Shown: positions 26,810-35,876, counted from the stretch's first letter. The stretch is DNA of 64,000 nt from WJKR01 sp964556395 (GCA_964556395.1 CAZKVR010000004.1:1-64000), one strand, 5' to 3'. Notes: a model not told the origin generated them from the sequence alone. Numbers and translations: made by a program.

Positions 26810-27823
26810 ATGAAACTCATCCATGCATCAGGCGATCACCACGACTTCGGAAAGCAAATAGGACTCCAGACAGCAGAAGAAATCAGAAACAGCATCCGTA
26901 ACACCCCATACCTCCAACGACAGACGAGAAAACTCAAGGACACCCTCAGACGATACGAAGCAACCATCAAGGAAACATACCCAGCATACCTCGAAGAAAT
27001 CAAAGGCATAGCCGAAGGAGCAGGCGTCGCGTACGAGGACATCCTAGCGCTGAACATACGGGAGCTCGTCAAGGTAAAAAGGAACACACAGAGCAAGCAC
27101 GACGACAACTGCACGACACTCACCCTCGTCAAGGACAAAAGGACAATCATCAACCATAATGAGGACGGAGGGCTCCAGGATGAAGCGATCATCATCAAGG
27201 GCACGCTGCCATCAGGCGTACGCATACTCGCCACGACCTATCCCGGACAGCTACCAGGATTCGCCACGGCAATCACATCCAACAACACATTCCTGGCAGC
27301 CAACACGCTGAGCTGCAACCACTGGCGCAAGGACGGCATCCCGAAACGATTCATCACGCGACAAGCCCTGGAAGCAAAAGACCTGGCAACCCTCAAGCGC
27401 GCAGTCCTCGACCCACGACGGGCGCAAGGCCAGAACTACACATTCCACCACGACGGCGAGACGTACAACATCGAAGCCTCAACGAGAGAAGCCAGCATCC
27501 AACGAATCAAAGACAAGTACGCCCACTGCAACAACTTCCTCAACAGGAAACTCCTCAGATACGAGGCGCGCAAGCCGAGTAACGCGACGTTCTACAGGAA
27601 CAAGGTCGCTCAAGAAAGAATATGGGATGCCGAAGACGAGAAAGACCTGAAACTAATCCTATCCAGCCACGAGTACGCGCCGAAGTGCATCTGCATGCAT
27701 CGGGAAACCCAGAAGAACATGCACACCATGGCCAACGTCATCTTCGACAGCTCAAAGCCACGGACGCTGAGAATTGCCGAAGGCCCGACGTGCACCGGCC
27801 ACCACGAAGACTACATACTATAG
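26810..27823 (+). CDS. Acyl-CoA:6-aminopenicillanate acyltransferase-like (peptidase C45) Ntn hydrolase
   Basis: 337 residues. The pattern YPAYLEEIKGIAEGAGVAYE and ILALNIREL followed by DDNCTTLTL matches C45/AAT proteins, where a Cys (C101) becomes the N-terminal nucleophile after self-cleavage. NHNEDG follows as in the family. These enzymes form or break amide bonds, often N-acyl amides. It is convergent with an ATP-grasp ligase gene whose 3' end overlaps by 13 bases. The substrate is unknown. Confidence 0.8.
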   Translation: MKLIHASGDHHDFGKQIGLQTAEEIRNSIRNTPYLQRQTRKLKDTLRRYEATIKETYPAYLEEIKGIAEGAGVAYEDILALNIRELVKVKRNTQSKHDDNCTTLTLVKDKRTIINHNEDGGLQDEAIIIKGTLPSGVRILATTYPGQLPGFATAITSNNTFLAANTLSCNHWRKDGIPKRFITRQALEAKDLATLKRAVLDPRRAQGQNYTFHHDGETYNIEASTREASIQRIKDKYAHCNNFLNRKLLRYEARKPSNATFYRNKVAQERIWDAEDEKDLKLILSSHEYAPKCICMHRETQKNMHTMANVIFDSSKPRTLRIAEGPTCTGHHEDYIL

Positions 27824-29190
27824 GAAGCCACCGATTGGATAGCTTCCGGGACGCGACGACGCTCGACATCCTCCACGGCGGAAAGCGCCTTCTCACGCGA
27901 CGATCCGACGGCAGTCAACTTACCAACCCCATGCCCACGAGACAACTCTTCACCAGGGGCAGGGAGGCCAAGAACGGAGTAGAACACCTCACCGCTGCCA
28001 GCGAGGAAGCGACTGTAGATGCTACGTTCGTCCACAGAACTCATATCATGGTGGGAAGCGATAGGACCATCTCCAGAAAAGACACCACTATACGGCAAGG
28101 AGATACGCTTCCGGACAGAAGAGTATCCATCGGGAAGCGTCCACAACCGACCGTCAGAGAGGTAATCCGACAAATCACCACCCATCTTGGAATGTATGAG
28201 AAGCTCGACTATCGAAGGAGCTCCCTCAGGCCTGGCAGCGTCGTACATCGCCACGACGTTAGCCCAACTCGCCCCCCCACGAGGATTCATCTCGCCGAGA
28301 TAGAGGCGAGGACCGTCGGGCGTGTTGACGACAGGGAAGTCGAAGTTGAGGATGCCACGGGCGCCGGCGTCCCGATAGACCGCAGCCTCTTTGAGCCCTG
28401 CAGAGACCGCGAGGGGGGCGAGCACCCCATACTCAGGGGCGACAGGGTAGACGCTACCGACGCACGCCTGCTTCTTGTCCTGGCTGAACAACGACTGGGT
28501 GACCGCAAAAGGAACGAGTACGTCGTCCGCGACGAGAACATCGAGGCTAAGCGTGTCTGCCACGTCAAGGCCTACCTGCATGAGGACTTCCTCATCAGGG
28601 CTGCAATGCTGCTCGACGAAGGACCTGAGGATTTCCGGATCCGAAGTGACACAGACACCCTTGCCGCCACTGCCGGTGGCGCGGGTGAGGTAGACACCCT
28701 TCCCACGATCGTACTCCTGCATACGCTCCATCGCCTGCCTTGCAGGGAAAGTGCCGAACGGTGCGAGACTGAACCCATGCTCCTCGAGGAGAGGGAACTG
28801 CTCGAGCTTACTCTCATACCTCTTCGCGAAGGAGGGAGAGACGCCGAGGTCAACTATACGGCCAGGGTGGTGGCCGTAGGATTCAGGGAACTCTCCAGCA
28901 TTGTAACTCCAGGCGAATATCCTGTCATGGGTTCGGAGGAGACCTTCAACGAGCCTGTCTAGACCAGGGTCAGAGGAGAGGGAGCTGTAGAAACCATCCC
29001 CTCGAGGATGCGGCAAGTAAGAAGTGGGTTCACGGTAGAGCTCGGCGTCGTGGATGCGGATGGGACGATAAGTGGCGTTCTCCCCAAACATGCCGAGGGT
29101 GTTGGCGAAGTTCTTCGCACTGAACACGAGCGGCGTACGGCTATCCGCCTCTGCGGAGCGCACTATATCATCTATCCGTTCACGTTCCAT
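27811..29190 (-). CDS. ATP-grasp domain protein
   Basis: 459 residues. ATP-grasp features are the Gly-rich loop TRATGSGGKGV and the metal-binding region ending YLGEMNPRGG with preceding NFDFPV. Such enzymes join a carboxylate to an amine or thiol using ATP. Its N-terminal part lacks a recognised pre-ATP-grasp family. GAGGTG stands 8 bases before the ATG at 29190 and a TATA box lies at 29227-29234. The convergent C45 acyltransferase suggests the two may act on related amide-containing compounds. Confidence 0.75.
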   Translation of the reverse strand: MERERIDDIVRSAEADSRTPLVFSAKNFANTLGMFGENATYRPIRIHDAELYREPTSYLPHPRGDGFYSSLSSDPGLDRLVEGLLRTHDRIFAWSYNAGEFPESYGHHPGRIVDLGVSPSFAKRYESKLEQFPLLEEHGFSLAPFGTFPARQAMERMQEYDRGKGVYLTRATGSGGKGVCVTSDPEILRSFVEQHCSPDEEVLMQVGLDVADTLSLDVLVADDVLVPFAVTQSLFSQDKKQACVGSVYPVAPEYGVLAPLAVSAGLKEAAVYRDAGARGILNFDFPVVNTPDGPRLYLGEMNPRGGASWANVVAMYDAARPEGAPSIVELLIHSKMGGDLSDYLSDGRLWTLPDGYSSVRKRISLPYSGVFSGDGPIASHHDMSSVDERSIYSRFLAGSGEVFYSVLGLPAPGEELSRGHGVGKLTAVGSSREKALSAVEDVERRRVPEAIQSVASYSM

Positions 29191-29297
29191 ACCTCTACAC
29201 CTCAACACCACCTTACCAAGAGAGTCTTATAAAAACCGAGCATAAGTTTTTAGGTAAAACAGAAGTTTTTTATAATATACATCCTATTATTACAAGA
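29191..29297. promoter_or_regulatory. Divergent promoters, ATP-grasp / double Lrp regulator
   Basis: The leftward TATA box (ttataaaa on the plus strand) is at 29227-29234. The rightward tttataata is at 29269-29277, 21-29 bases before the ATG at 29298, so that message should be leaderless. Confidence 0.6.
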
Positions 29298-30266
29298 ATG
29301 AACGATAAAAAATTGTACAGATTTCTCTTCGAGGTCTCCGGAGATTCGCGCATAACAACCAAAGGATTAGCCACTGCCCTGAGCACAAGCCAGCAGACAG
29401 CCAGCTACACCACGCAGAAGCTCCTCAAGGACAAGACTATCCAAAACTACCAAACAATAGCAGACCCTGCGAAGCTCGGCCTGATGAACATCATCGTGCT
29501 CTACCACTACCTCGACTTCGACCCGAACAGGAAGAGCAGCACACGGAAAGCGCTACGGGACCACCCCGACGTGACGCGCGTGGAAGAGGTCAGTCAGGGC
29601 GCGGACCTCCTCGTCGAATACTGCATCCCCAACCTGTCCCACTTCAACAAACAGCACACCAGCCTCATCTTCAGCCAAAAGGACACCCTCAGCCTCAAGG
29701 AGACCTACGTCGTCATCGTCAAGCACCTCTACACGAGAAACTACCTCCACAAGCGACACCCGAAGATCCGGGAAGCAGTCATCTGCGGCGACCGCGACGT
29801 CGCAAATATGGACGGACAGCAACGGGCGACGCTCGACGCCCTCGCCAAGAACCCCAAAGCAGGGCTGGCGGCCATCGCCCGGAAGCTGAACAAGGACCCG
29901 AAGACGATAACGAAGACCAAGAAGTGGCTTGAGAAGAAGAAAATCATCAGGGGGTACGGCGCAGTGCTCGACCACCGGAAGCTCGACATCAGCAGGGAAC
30001 ACATCCTCCTCAGCCTCCAGCTGGACGACAAAGCCGACGACGCCAGGCTGAGGGAGCACTGCAAGCAGGACAAGAACATCACCGGCCTGACCAAGACTAT
30101 CGGCCCGTACGACCTCATCATCACGACGGAACGATTGGAAGGAGACCCTCACCCCATCGACCAGCTCCGGCGAGATTTCCATGTCAAGGACTACCGCATC
30201 CTCCACTCCGACCGGGTAGACAAGCACGAGTACCTTCCTACGACGAACGGCAAAGAGAACACTTAA
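29298..30266 (+). CDS. Tandem (double) Lrp/AsnC-like regulator
   Basis: 322 residues. There are two winged helices, about residues 1-55 (ITTKGLATALSTSQQTASYT) and 173-225 (AGLAAIARKLNKDPKTITKT). Each is followed by an alpha-beta block (65-160 and 230-315) of the ligand-sensing type; the second ends GPYDLIITTERL. The fused double arrangement mimics a dimer. Ligand and targets unknown. It may control the divergent ATP-grasp gene. Confidence 0.7.
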   Translation: MNDKKLYRFLFEVSGDSRITTKGLATALSTSQQTASYTTQKLLKDKTIQNYQTIADPAKLGLMNIIVLYHYLDFDPNRKSSTRKALRDHPDVTRVEEVSQGADLLVEYCIPNLSHFNKQHTSLIFSQKDTLSLKETYVVIVKHLYTRNYLHKRHPKIREAVICGDRDVANMDGQQRATLDALAKNPKAGLAAIARKLNKDPKTITKTKKWLEKKKIIRGYGAVLDHRKLDISREHILLSLQLDDKADDARLREHCKQDKNITGLTKTIGPYDLIITTERLEGDPHPIDQLRRDFHVKDYRILHSDRVDKHEYLPTTNGKENT

Positions 30267-30292
30267 AAAACATGAGAGGGCCCACCAAGACC

Positions 30293-31804
30293 ATGACACT
30301 CAAGCCAACACCCCTCCACATCGACGAGGACAAGCTCAAAACCGTCGACAAAGACCTCCTCAGACACCTCCTCAAGGCGACGGACGTCATGGGACGATTG
30401 TTCCTCAAGCAAAGCTATCACGGCAACGAGAAAGTCTTGGAAGAATTGGAGGCCGAGGGCGACGAGGAGACGTTGGAACGTTTCTGGACGCACTACGGCC
30501 CGTTCGACCGTCTCAAGCACGACGAGCCGTTCATCCCCGGCCACGAGAAGCCGGCCGGAGCGGGGTTCTACCCCGACGACCTGACAAAGGAGGAGTTCGA
30601 AGCATGGGTTGACGAACACCCGGAACGCAAGGAAGCGTTCGAGAAGCCGACGACCGTCATCAAAAGGGACGAGGACGGGCTCGTCGCAACGCCTTATCAC
30701 GAGGAGTATCAGGAAGAGCTGGAAGAAGCGTCCAGACACGTCGCGGAGGCGGCGAGGCACGCGGATGACGAGAGCCTCAAGGACTATCTGGAGAAGCTGT
30801 CACGAGCCCTGGTGACAGACGCGTACGAGGAGGCCGACGAGGCGTGGCTCAAGCTCGACGGAGACCTCGAGGTCACGATCGGGCCGTACGAGGTGTACGA
30901 GGACAAGCTCCTCGGCATCAAGGCGGCATACGAGGGCAGCGTGTGCCTCGTCGACCATGACGAGACGGAGAAGCTCGAACACCTGGAAGGACGACGGGGA
31001 CTCATGGAAGAAGCTTTGCCTTTAGACGAGGAGTACGGGAAGGCCGGGAGCCGTAGCCCTATCAGGATCTGCAACCTCCTCCACAGCTCCGGCGACGCCC
31101 GGGCCGGCGTGCACTACACAGCCTTCAACCTGCCCAACGACGATAAGATACGCGCCAAGCACGGGAGCAAGAACGTCCTGCTCAAGAACGTCGCCCACGC
31201 CAAGTTCGACGCGTGCTGGACCGCCATCGCGGACGAGCTCCTCGACGAGGAAGACAAGGAAGAGGCGTCGTTCGACGCGTACTACACCCACATCCTGTTG
31301 CACGAGCTCAGCCACGGCCTCGGGCCGGGAGCGACGAAGGACGGGGTGCCGGTGGCGAAGGCGTTGGGGACGGCGCACTCGTTCCTCGAAGAGGCGAAGG
31401 CCGACCTGCTAGGAGTATACTACGCCAAGGTGTTGGAAGACGCCGGAGCCCTGGAGACAGGGATGGCGGACAGCATGCTAGTGACGTTCGTGACGGGCAT
31501 CTTCCGGAGCGCGCGGTTCGGCATCGGGGAAGCCCACGGCGGGGCGAACATCATGGCGTACAACCGGCTCAAGGAGGACGGCGGAGCGTACTTGCAAGAC
31601 GGGAAGCTCGTCATCCATAAGGAAATATCCCGGGGGTCCATCACAGCCATGGCGCGCGACATCCTCAATATCCAGCACCACGGGGACAAGGAAGAGGCGG
31701 ACAGGCTCGTCAACAAGTACAAGCACCTGTCCAAAGACGTAGAGGACGCGCTCGAACGACTGGAAGACGTCCCAATCGACATCAAACCGGTGATGCCCCT
31801 GTGA
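30293..31804 (+). CDS. M49-family dipeptidyl-peptidase III-like metallopeptidase
   Basis: 503 residues. The zinc motif is LLHELSHGLGPG with H337-E338 and H341, and the second motif LEEAKADLLG (E366-D371) fits the family's E-E-x-x-A-D site. Bacterial/archaeal members have HExxH-like spacing rather than the HELLGH of eukaryotic DPP III. A TATA box cttaaaaa at 30262-30269 lies 24-31 bases before the ATG at 30293, so the upstream in-frame start at 30272 is rejected. It overlaps the phosphoesterase gene by 4 bases. The likely role is peptide turnover in the cytosol. Confidence 0.8.
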   Translation: MTLKPTPLHIDEDKLKTVDKDLLRHLLKATDVMGRLFLKQSYHGNEKVLEELEAEGDEETLERFWTHYGPFDRLKHDEPFIPGHEKPAGAGFYPDDLTKEEFEAWVDEHPERKEAFEKPTTVIKRDEDGLVATPYHEEYQEELEEASRHVAEAARHADDESLKDYLEKLSRALVTDAYEEADEAWLKLDGDLEVTIGPYEVYEDKLLGIKAAYEGSVCLVDHDETEKLEHLEGRRGLMEEALPLDEEYGKAGSRSPIRICNLLHSSGDARAGVHYTAFNLPNDDKIRAKHGSKNVLLKNVAHAKFDACWTAIADELLDEEDKEEASFDAYYTHILLHELSHGLGPGATKDGVPVAKALGTAHSFLEEAKADLLGVYYAKVLEDAGALETGMADSMLVTFVTGIFRSARFGIGEAHGGANIMAYNRLKEDGGAYLQDGKLVIHKEISRGSITAMARDILNIQHHGDKEEADRLVNKYKHLSKDVEDALERLEDVPIDIKPVMPL

Positions 31805-32394
31805 AGGTCTACGCGCTGTCAGACTACCACAACGAGGAGGAATTGCTGCCGGAGATGCGGAAGCGGGCGCGGCAGGCCGACCTCGTCGTGATAGCAGGCG
31901 ACCTCAGCGTGTTCGAGTTCGACCTGGACAAGAACCTCGCGGCGTTCAACGAGTGGGGGAAGCCGGTCCTGGTGGTACACGGCAACCACGAGGACGACGT
32001 CACACTGCAGGAGGCGGTGAAGAAGTACGACAACATCGAGTTCGTCCACGGACAAGAGGTCGTCAAGGACAAGGTACGGATACTCGCCTGGGGCGGAGGC
32101 GGCTTCACCACCACCGATAGAGGCCTCATCCGGCAGGCGAAGGAGTGGGCGGGGAGCGAGCACAAGGACGAGCCGACACTCCTGGTGACGCACCCGCCGC
32201 CGCACGGGACGGCGCTGGACGTCATCCACTCGGGAGCGCACGTGGGGAACAAGAGCGTGCGACACGCGATCAAGAAGCTCCAGCCACGGTACGCGGTGTC
32301 AGGGCACATCCACGAGTGCGAAGGGGCTGAAGACAACATCGGGCCGACGACGTGCTACAACCTGGGGCCGCTAGGGAAGATATTGGAATTCTAG
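31801..32394 (+). CDS. Calcineurin-like metallophosphoesterase
   Basis: 197 residues, GTG start overlapping the upstream TGA. Motifs run in the usual order: DYHN, VIAGDLS, VHGNHED, VTHPPPHG and SGHIHE, giving a two-metal site. It is close to the short YfcE/MJ0936-type phosphodiesterases. The substrate cannot be deduced. It is coupled to the M49 peptidase gene. Confidence 0.85.
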   Translation: MKVYALSDYHNEEELLPEMRKRARQADLVVIAGDLSVFEFDLDKNLAAFNEWGKPVLVVHGNHEDDVTLQEAVKKYDNIEFVHGQEVVKDKVRILAWGGGGFTTTDRGLIRQAKEWAGSEHKDEPTLLVTHPPPHGTALDVIHSGAHVGNKSVRHAIKKLQPRYAVSGHIHECEGAEDNIGPTTCYNLGPLGKILEF

Positions 32395-32430
32395 CAACAG
32401 CAACAACAAAAGAGTAAAAAAATAAGGAGT

Positions 32431-32613
32431 CTACTTCTCCATGTAGCCGCACTTGCCGCACGTCCAGCGGTCCTTATGCTTGGCCATGAACACGCCGCCA
32501 CCGCACTTGGGGCACGACTTGTTCTTCCTCTTCAGGGCTTCGCCTGAGACCTCGTAGACCTGTGAGTACTTGTAAGCGGGCTTCTTCTCCTGGGATGCTT
32601 TCTTGTCTGCCAT
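32431..32613 (-). CDS. rps27ae: Ribosomal protein S27ae
   Basis: 60 residues, small-subunit zinc-ribbon protein. The Cys pairs CPKCGGG and CGKCGY bind zinc; the N-terminal tail is Lys-rich. AAGGAG (about 32623-32628) is 8-9 bases before the ATG at 32613, which I prefer over the GTG at 32622. It is last of the transcription/ribosome cluster. Confidence 0.9.
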   Translation of the reverse strand: MADKKASQEKKPAYKYSQVYEVSGEALKRKNKSCPKCGGGVFMAKHKDRWTCGKCGYMEK

Positions 32614-32618
32614 GGTGT

Positions 32619-32996
32619 TCACTCCTTCTTCTCCTCGGCGGCGCCGTCCTGCTCGTCCGAGGAGTCCTTCTTCTCAGAGGTTTCATCCTTCTGCTCTTCG
32701 GAGGCTTCTTCGGCGGGCTTCTCAGCCGGGGCGTGCTTGGCCATGAGGCTCTTGTGCTCGACCGCCTTGGCGTCGTCGAGCTTCTTGTAGACCGCCGCGT
32801 CGATGTCGAGCTCTCGCTCTCCGAAGCCGCTCTTCATGGAGCGTACGATGAGCTGTTCTTCCTTCACCTTCGCCGCCTTGGCGAGCTCTGCGCGGACCTT
32901 CTTGCGGTCGGGCGTGGCTCCCTCGAAGGCCATCCTCGCGGTGAGGAGTGTCCGTCCGAGGAGGGGCTGCTCTTCCTTGTTGAGTATCTCTACCAT
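32619..32996 (-). CDS. rps24e: Ribosomal protein S24e
   Basis: 125 residues. The core MVEILNKEEQPLLGRTLLTA and VRSMKSGFGERELDIDAAVY is characteristic of archaeal S24e. The C-terminal 35 residues are a Glu/Lys/Ala-rich tail, longer than usual and probably disordered. It is followed immediately by S27ae, the common archaeal order. Confidence 0.92.
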   Translation of the reverse strand: MVEILNKEEQPLLGRTLLTARMAFEGATPDRKKVRAELAKAAKVKEEQLIVRSMKSGFGERELDIDAAVYKKLDDAKAVEHKSLMAKHAPAEKPAEEASEEQKDETSEKKDSSDEQDGAAEEKKE

Positions 32997-33006
32997 TTGT
33001 GTTCCC

Positions 33007-33192
33007 TTATCGTACTTTGATCGCGTACTCGCCGTTCATCGTCACGTCCATCTCGTGCGCGACGCGGCTGTTCTTGACGTCCAGGAAGTAGATTCGTCCC
33101 TGGGTGTTCGTGGTGAACGAGTCCTTCTTGCAGATGGGGCAGAGGTCGTCGTCCGTGAACATCTTGCACTTCTTGCATGCCTTCTTCTTCAT
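33007..33192 (-). CDS. spt4: Transcription elongation factor Spt4 (RNA polymerase subunit E'')
   Basis: 61 residues. The zinc finger is CKKCKMFTDDDLCPIC and the short beta-rich remainder contains RVAHEMDVTMNGEYAIKVR. Spt4 pairs with Spt5/NusG and helps RNA polymerase to keep moving. It lies between the CBS protein and S24e genes. Confidence 0.92.
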   Translation of the reverse strand: MKKKACKKCKMFTDDDLCPICKKDSFTTNTQGRIYFLDVKNSRVAHEMDVTMNGEYAIKVR

Positions 33193-33209
33193 AGGATATC
33201 ACCTGATTG

Positions 33210-33587
33210 TCAGCCAGCCATGAGCTGGAGGAGGTCCCTCGACGTTATGATACCGATCATCTTGTCCTTCTCCGTCACGACGATGCGCCTGAGGAGGTTC
33301 TTGCTCATGATCTTGCTGATCTCGAGGAGGGAGGTGTCGACGTCGACCGTGACGACCTTCTTCGTCATGATGTCCTCGACCTTCGTGGCTTCCGGGTCCT
33401 TCTTGTTCGCGATGATCTTGCGGAGGACGTCGCGTTCGGTGACGATGCCGTCGGGCCGCTTGCCGTCCTTGCTGACGACGAGGCTTCCGACGCTGTGCTT
33501 GCTCATCGTCGTGGCGGCTTCCTGCACGGTGGTGTCGGGCTTGACGTTCATGACGGGCTTGCTCATCCAGTCCTTGACGGTTATCAC
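33210..33587 (-). CDS. Two-CBS-domain protein
   Basis: 125 residues from the GTG at 33587. Two CBS repeats: about 4-62 (MNVKPDTTVQEAATTMSKH, GIVTERDVLRK) and 68-124 (VTVDVDTSLLEISKIM, GIITSRDLL). Such proteins bind adenine nucleotides and act as sensors. GGTGAG seven bases before 33587 decides the start over the GTG at 33599. It is placed inside the rpoE-spt4 cluster, which may be coincidental. Confidence 0.85.
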   Translation of the reverse strand: MITVKDWMSKPVMNVKPDTTVQEAATTMSKHSVGSLVVSKDGKRPDGIVTERDVLRKIIANKKDPEATKVEDIMTKKVVTVDVDTSLLEISKIMSKNLLRRIVVTEKDKMIGIITSRDLLQLMAG

Positions 33588-33599
33588 GTGGGTTCTCAC

Positions 33600-34145
33600 C
33601 TATTTTTTCTTCTCCAAGTCCGCTACGACCCAGTCATCCTTGCCGAGGCCTTCCTGGCGCATCGTGAGGCCGAGCTTGGGGTTGGCGATGTCCTTGTAGG
33701 AGACCGCGATGATGCGGGCGCGGCACACGTCGGCGACGTGAAGGGTGCGCTTGCTCTCCTTGCCCGCGAGGGCTTTGTCCTTGTTGAAGGAGACGAAGTC
33801 GTTCATGGCCTGGCTGATGTGGATCATGCCGTCCATGGGGCCGAGGTTGATGAAGGCTCCGAAGTCGGCGATGTCCTTGATGGAACCGTACACGACTTCC
33901 TGGAGCTCGGGTATGAAGCAGACGAGGTCGAACGTGGTCTCATAGTAGCACGCGCCGTCTCCCGGGATGATGATGCCTTCCTCGATGTCGTGGACCTGCT
34001 CCACGTCGATGACGAGCCCCAGTTCCTTGGAGATGTAGCCGTCGTACTTCTTCTTGACCTCTCCTATGAGGGCTTCGTCGATCTCCTTGCCGAACTGCTC
34101 CGGCGGGAGCCGGATGAAATCCTTGACCTTGACCTTGTAGTACAT
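33600..34145 (-). CDS. rpoE: RNA polymerase subunit E' (Rpo7)
   Basis: 181 residues. The N-terminal half MYYKVKVKDFIRLPPEQFGK is the RNP-like tip domain; the C-terminal half has an S1 fold (GSIKDIADFGAFINLGPMDG). Subunit E' forms the polymerase stalk with Rpo4. The same frame stays open to 34658, but that part only overlaps the PIN gene out of frame; GGGGGAA precedes the ATG at 34145. Confidence 0.93.
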   Translation of the reverse strand: MYYKVKVKDFIRLPPEQFGKEIDEALIGEVKKKYDGYISKELGLVIDVEQVHDIEEGIIIPGDGACYYETTFDLVCFIPELQEVVYGSIKDIADFGAFINLGPMDGMIHISQAMNDFVSFNKDKALAGKESKRTLHVADVCRARIIAVSYKDIANPKLGLTMRQEGLGKDDWVVADLEKKK

Positions 34146-34159
34146 TGAGCGGTTCCCCC

Positions 34160-34552
34160 TTATGCCTCGAAAATGAGCTTGCCTTGGTGGTAGGTGAGGA
34201 CGCGGACGCCTTTCTCCTTGAGGCGTTTCTTGAGCGCCTTGTCCTGCGTGACGACGACCGCCTTGCCGGGTTTGGCGTGCTCGACGATGGCGTCGTCCGT
34301 GTGCTCTGCTGAGGAACGGCCGATGGTTTTTAAAGCTTTTTGTTTGGCGAGGATGTAGCCGAGCTTGGCGTTGAAGCTCTGCTTCTTCTTGCCTTGCATG
34401 AGCCTTTCGAGCTCTGCCAGGACGTTGGCGTGTGTTACGAGCCTGTAGGGCTCGTCCATGGCGTCGTGGACGAGGGTGAAGACGTCTACGGCCTTGCCTG
34501 GCAGGAGGAGGGCGTTGGTGTCGAGGATGACTTCGGTCTTCTTCTTGAACAT
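34160..34552 (-). CDS. PIN-domain ribonuclease, Fcf1/Utp24-like
   Basis: 130 residues. PIN acidic residues are in VILDTNALLLP, a central LAELERL, TDDAIVEHA and VVTQDKALKKRL. Archaeal members beside RpoE are thought to act in rRNA processing. A TATA box at 34578-34586 sits about 26-34 bases before the ATG at 34552. The frame is open to an ATG at 34651; a second TATA at 34673-34680 could in principle drive that Lys-rich extension, so the start is not fully settled. Confidence 0.8.
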   Translation of the reverse strand: MFKKKTEVILDTNALLLPGKAVDVFTLVHDAMDEPYRLVTHANVLAELERLMQGKKKQSFNAKLGYILAKQKALKTIGRSSAEHTDDAIVEHAKPGKAVVVTQDKALKKRLKEKGVRVLTYHQGKLIFEA

Positions 34553-34704
34553 GATAATGGTCGTCGAGAGACGGTCGTTTATAAAGGTTCGTTCTCTGAT
34601 GTGGAGATTGTTGATATTCGCCTTGGTTGAGGCCGTCTTCTTGGCAACCATAAGACAATCACGAGGAAGAAAGTTTAAAAGCCTCTGATTGTCTGTAGAG
34701 GTGT
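34553..34704. promoter_or_regulatory. Divergent promoters, PIN/rpoE cluster and CoA-binding protein
   Basis: The leftward TATA box tttataaag (plus-strand reading) is at 34578-34586. The rightward gtttaaaa at 34673-34680 lies 25-32 bases before the ATG at 34705 and is nearly symmetric, so it might also work leftward. Confidence 0.55.
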
Positions 34705-35088
34705 ATGGAACCGGATGAACTGTTGGATGAGAAGTACGTGTACGCGATCGTCGGGGCTTCCCGCGACGAGAGCAAGTACGGCCACAAGGTCTTGGCAGAC
34801 CTGAAGGGGGCGGGTTATCGTGTCGTGCCGGTCAACCCCCACGCGGACGAGGTGCTTGGTCTGAAGGCCTACCCGTCGTTGGAAGACCTGCCTGAGAGGC
34901 CTGACGTCGTGGTGTGCGTGGTGCCGCCGCGCGTGACGGAGCAGGTCGTGGAGGAGGCCGCGTCGCTAGGTGTCAGGAAGGTGTGGATGCAGCCAGGGTC
35001 TTCTTCCGAGAAAGCTATACGGTCATGCGAGGAGCACGGCATCGGCTGCGTGCACGACGCGTGCGTGATGATAGAACGCAAGTCCTAG
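34705..35088 (+). CDS. CoA-binding-domain protein
   Basis: 127 residues, one Rossmann-like domain: YAIVGASRDESKYGHKVLAD, VVPVNPHADEVLGLKAYPSL, DVVVCVVPPRVTEQVV and VWMQPGSSSEKAIRSCEEHG. These motifs match small stand-alone CoA-binding proteins (YccU type). The biological role is unknown. It is leaderless by TATA spacing and overlaps the convergent ParA gene by 4 bases. Confidence 0.88.
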   Translation: MEPDELLDEKYVYAIVGASRDESKYGHKVLADLKGAGYRVVPVNPHADEVLGLKAYPSLEDLPERPDVVVCVVPPRVTEQVVEEAASLGVRKVWMQPGSSSEKAIRSCEEHGIGCVHDACVMIERKS

Positions 35089-35876
35089 GCGGTCGAGGGT
35101 ATCTGGTCGAGGACGTCGCTTGAGGCAGGCCGGATCTCGTCTCCGAGGACGAGCCTGACGAGGGCGGCGTAGTCCTTCGCGCCGCGGCTGCTCGGCGCGT
35201 ACCTGAAGATGCTCTTCATCTCCTGGGGCGCTTCCTTGAGCTTGCTGTTGATTCTGATGGGGTCCGCCAGGGTCTCGTAGTGGTCGTTCTGGAGGTGCTG
35301 GAGGGCTTGCCGGCACGCCTTGAGCCGGGCGTCGTACTGCGTGGGTACGATGCGGGTGACGCGGAGTTCGTGTCCGAAGTGGTCGTTGAAGTTGGCGATG
35401 GCCTCGCGCATCTTGGCGAGGGCGTCGAGCCCGAGGTGGTCTGTCGAGACGGGGATGATCGCCTCGTCGGCGTAGAGCATGGCGTTCTGGTTGAGGATGC
35501 CTAGGCTGGGGGCGCAGTCGATGAGGACGTAGTCGTACCCTTCCAGGGGTTGGAGGCTTTCCTTGAGGACGAGGGTGTTGTCTTCCGGGAGCTTTGCGAT
35601 GAGCTGCTCCGCCTTGGTGAGGCTCTCCTCGCTGCGGAGGATGTCGAGGTTCTTGCCGAGCTTGCTGATGCACTCCTTGGGCTGGGCGTTCTCGATGAGG
35701 AGGTCGTACAGGCTCTTCTGGCTGGTGGCGCCGACGCTGGTCTGGACGTTGCCCTGGGCGTCGAGGTCGATGAGCAGGACCTTCTTGCCTTCCCGGCTGA
35801 GGCCTGCGGCGAGGCTGATGGCGGTGGTCGTCTTGCCGACGCCGCCTTTCTGGTTGATGATGCATATCTTTCTCAT
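35085..35876 (-). CDS. parA: ParA/Soj-family ATPase
   Basis: 263 residues. The deviant Walker A is KGGVGKTTT (residues 10-18), followed by DLDAQGN and IDCAPSLG (Walker B). ParA proteins bind DNA with ATP and position chromosomes or other cargo. No ParB gene or parS-like repeat is visible nearby. I chose the ATG at 35876 because the Walker motif normally begins 8-10 residues from the start. Confidence 0.88.
   Translation of the reverse strand: MRKICIINQKGGVGKTTTAISLAAGLSREGKKVLLIDLDAQGNVQTSVGATSQKSLYDLLIENAQPKECISKLGKNLDILRSEESLTKAEQLIAKLPEDNTLVLKESLQPLEGYDYVLIDCAPSLGILNQNAMLYADEAIIPVSTDHLGLDALAKMREAIANFNDHFGHELRVTRIVPTQYDARLKACRQALQHLQNDHYETLADPIRINSKLKEAPQEMKSIFRYAPSSRGAKDYAALVRLVLGDEIRPASSDVLDQIPSTA

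Noticed and set aside
27300..27830. Overlap of convergent genes as possible frameshift
   Set aside because: Both frames end cleanly at their own stops after complete domains; a 13-base overlap is normal in this dense genome.
27622..28962. 446-codon plus-strand frame across the acyltransferase and ATP-grasp genes
   Set aside because: It runs out of frame in the first gene and antisense in the second; both real genes have clear motifs.
34146..34658. N-terminal extension of RpoE
   Set aside because: The extension is the PIN gene read out of frame and is Arg/Pro/His-rich; RpoE homologs begin at the ATG at 34145.
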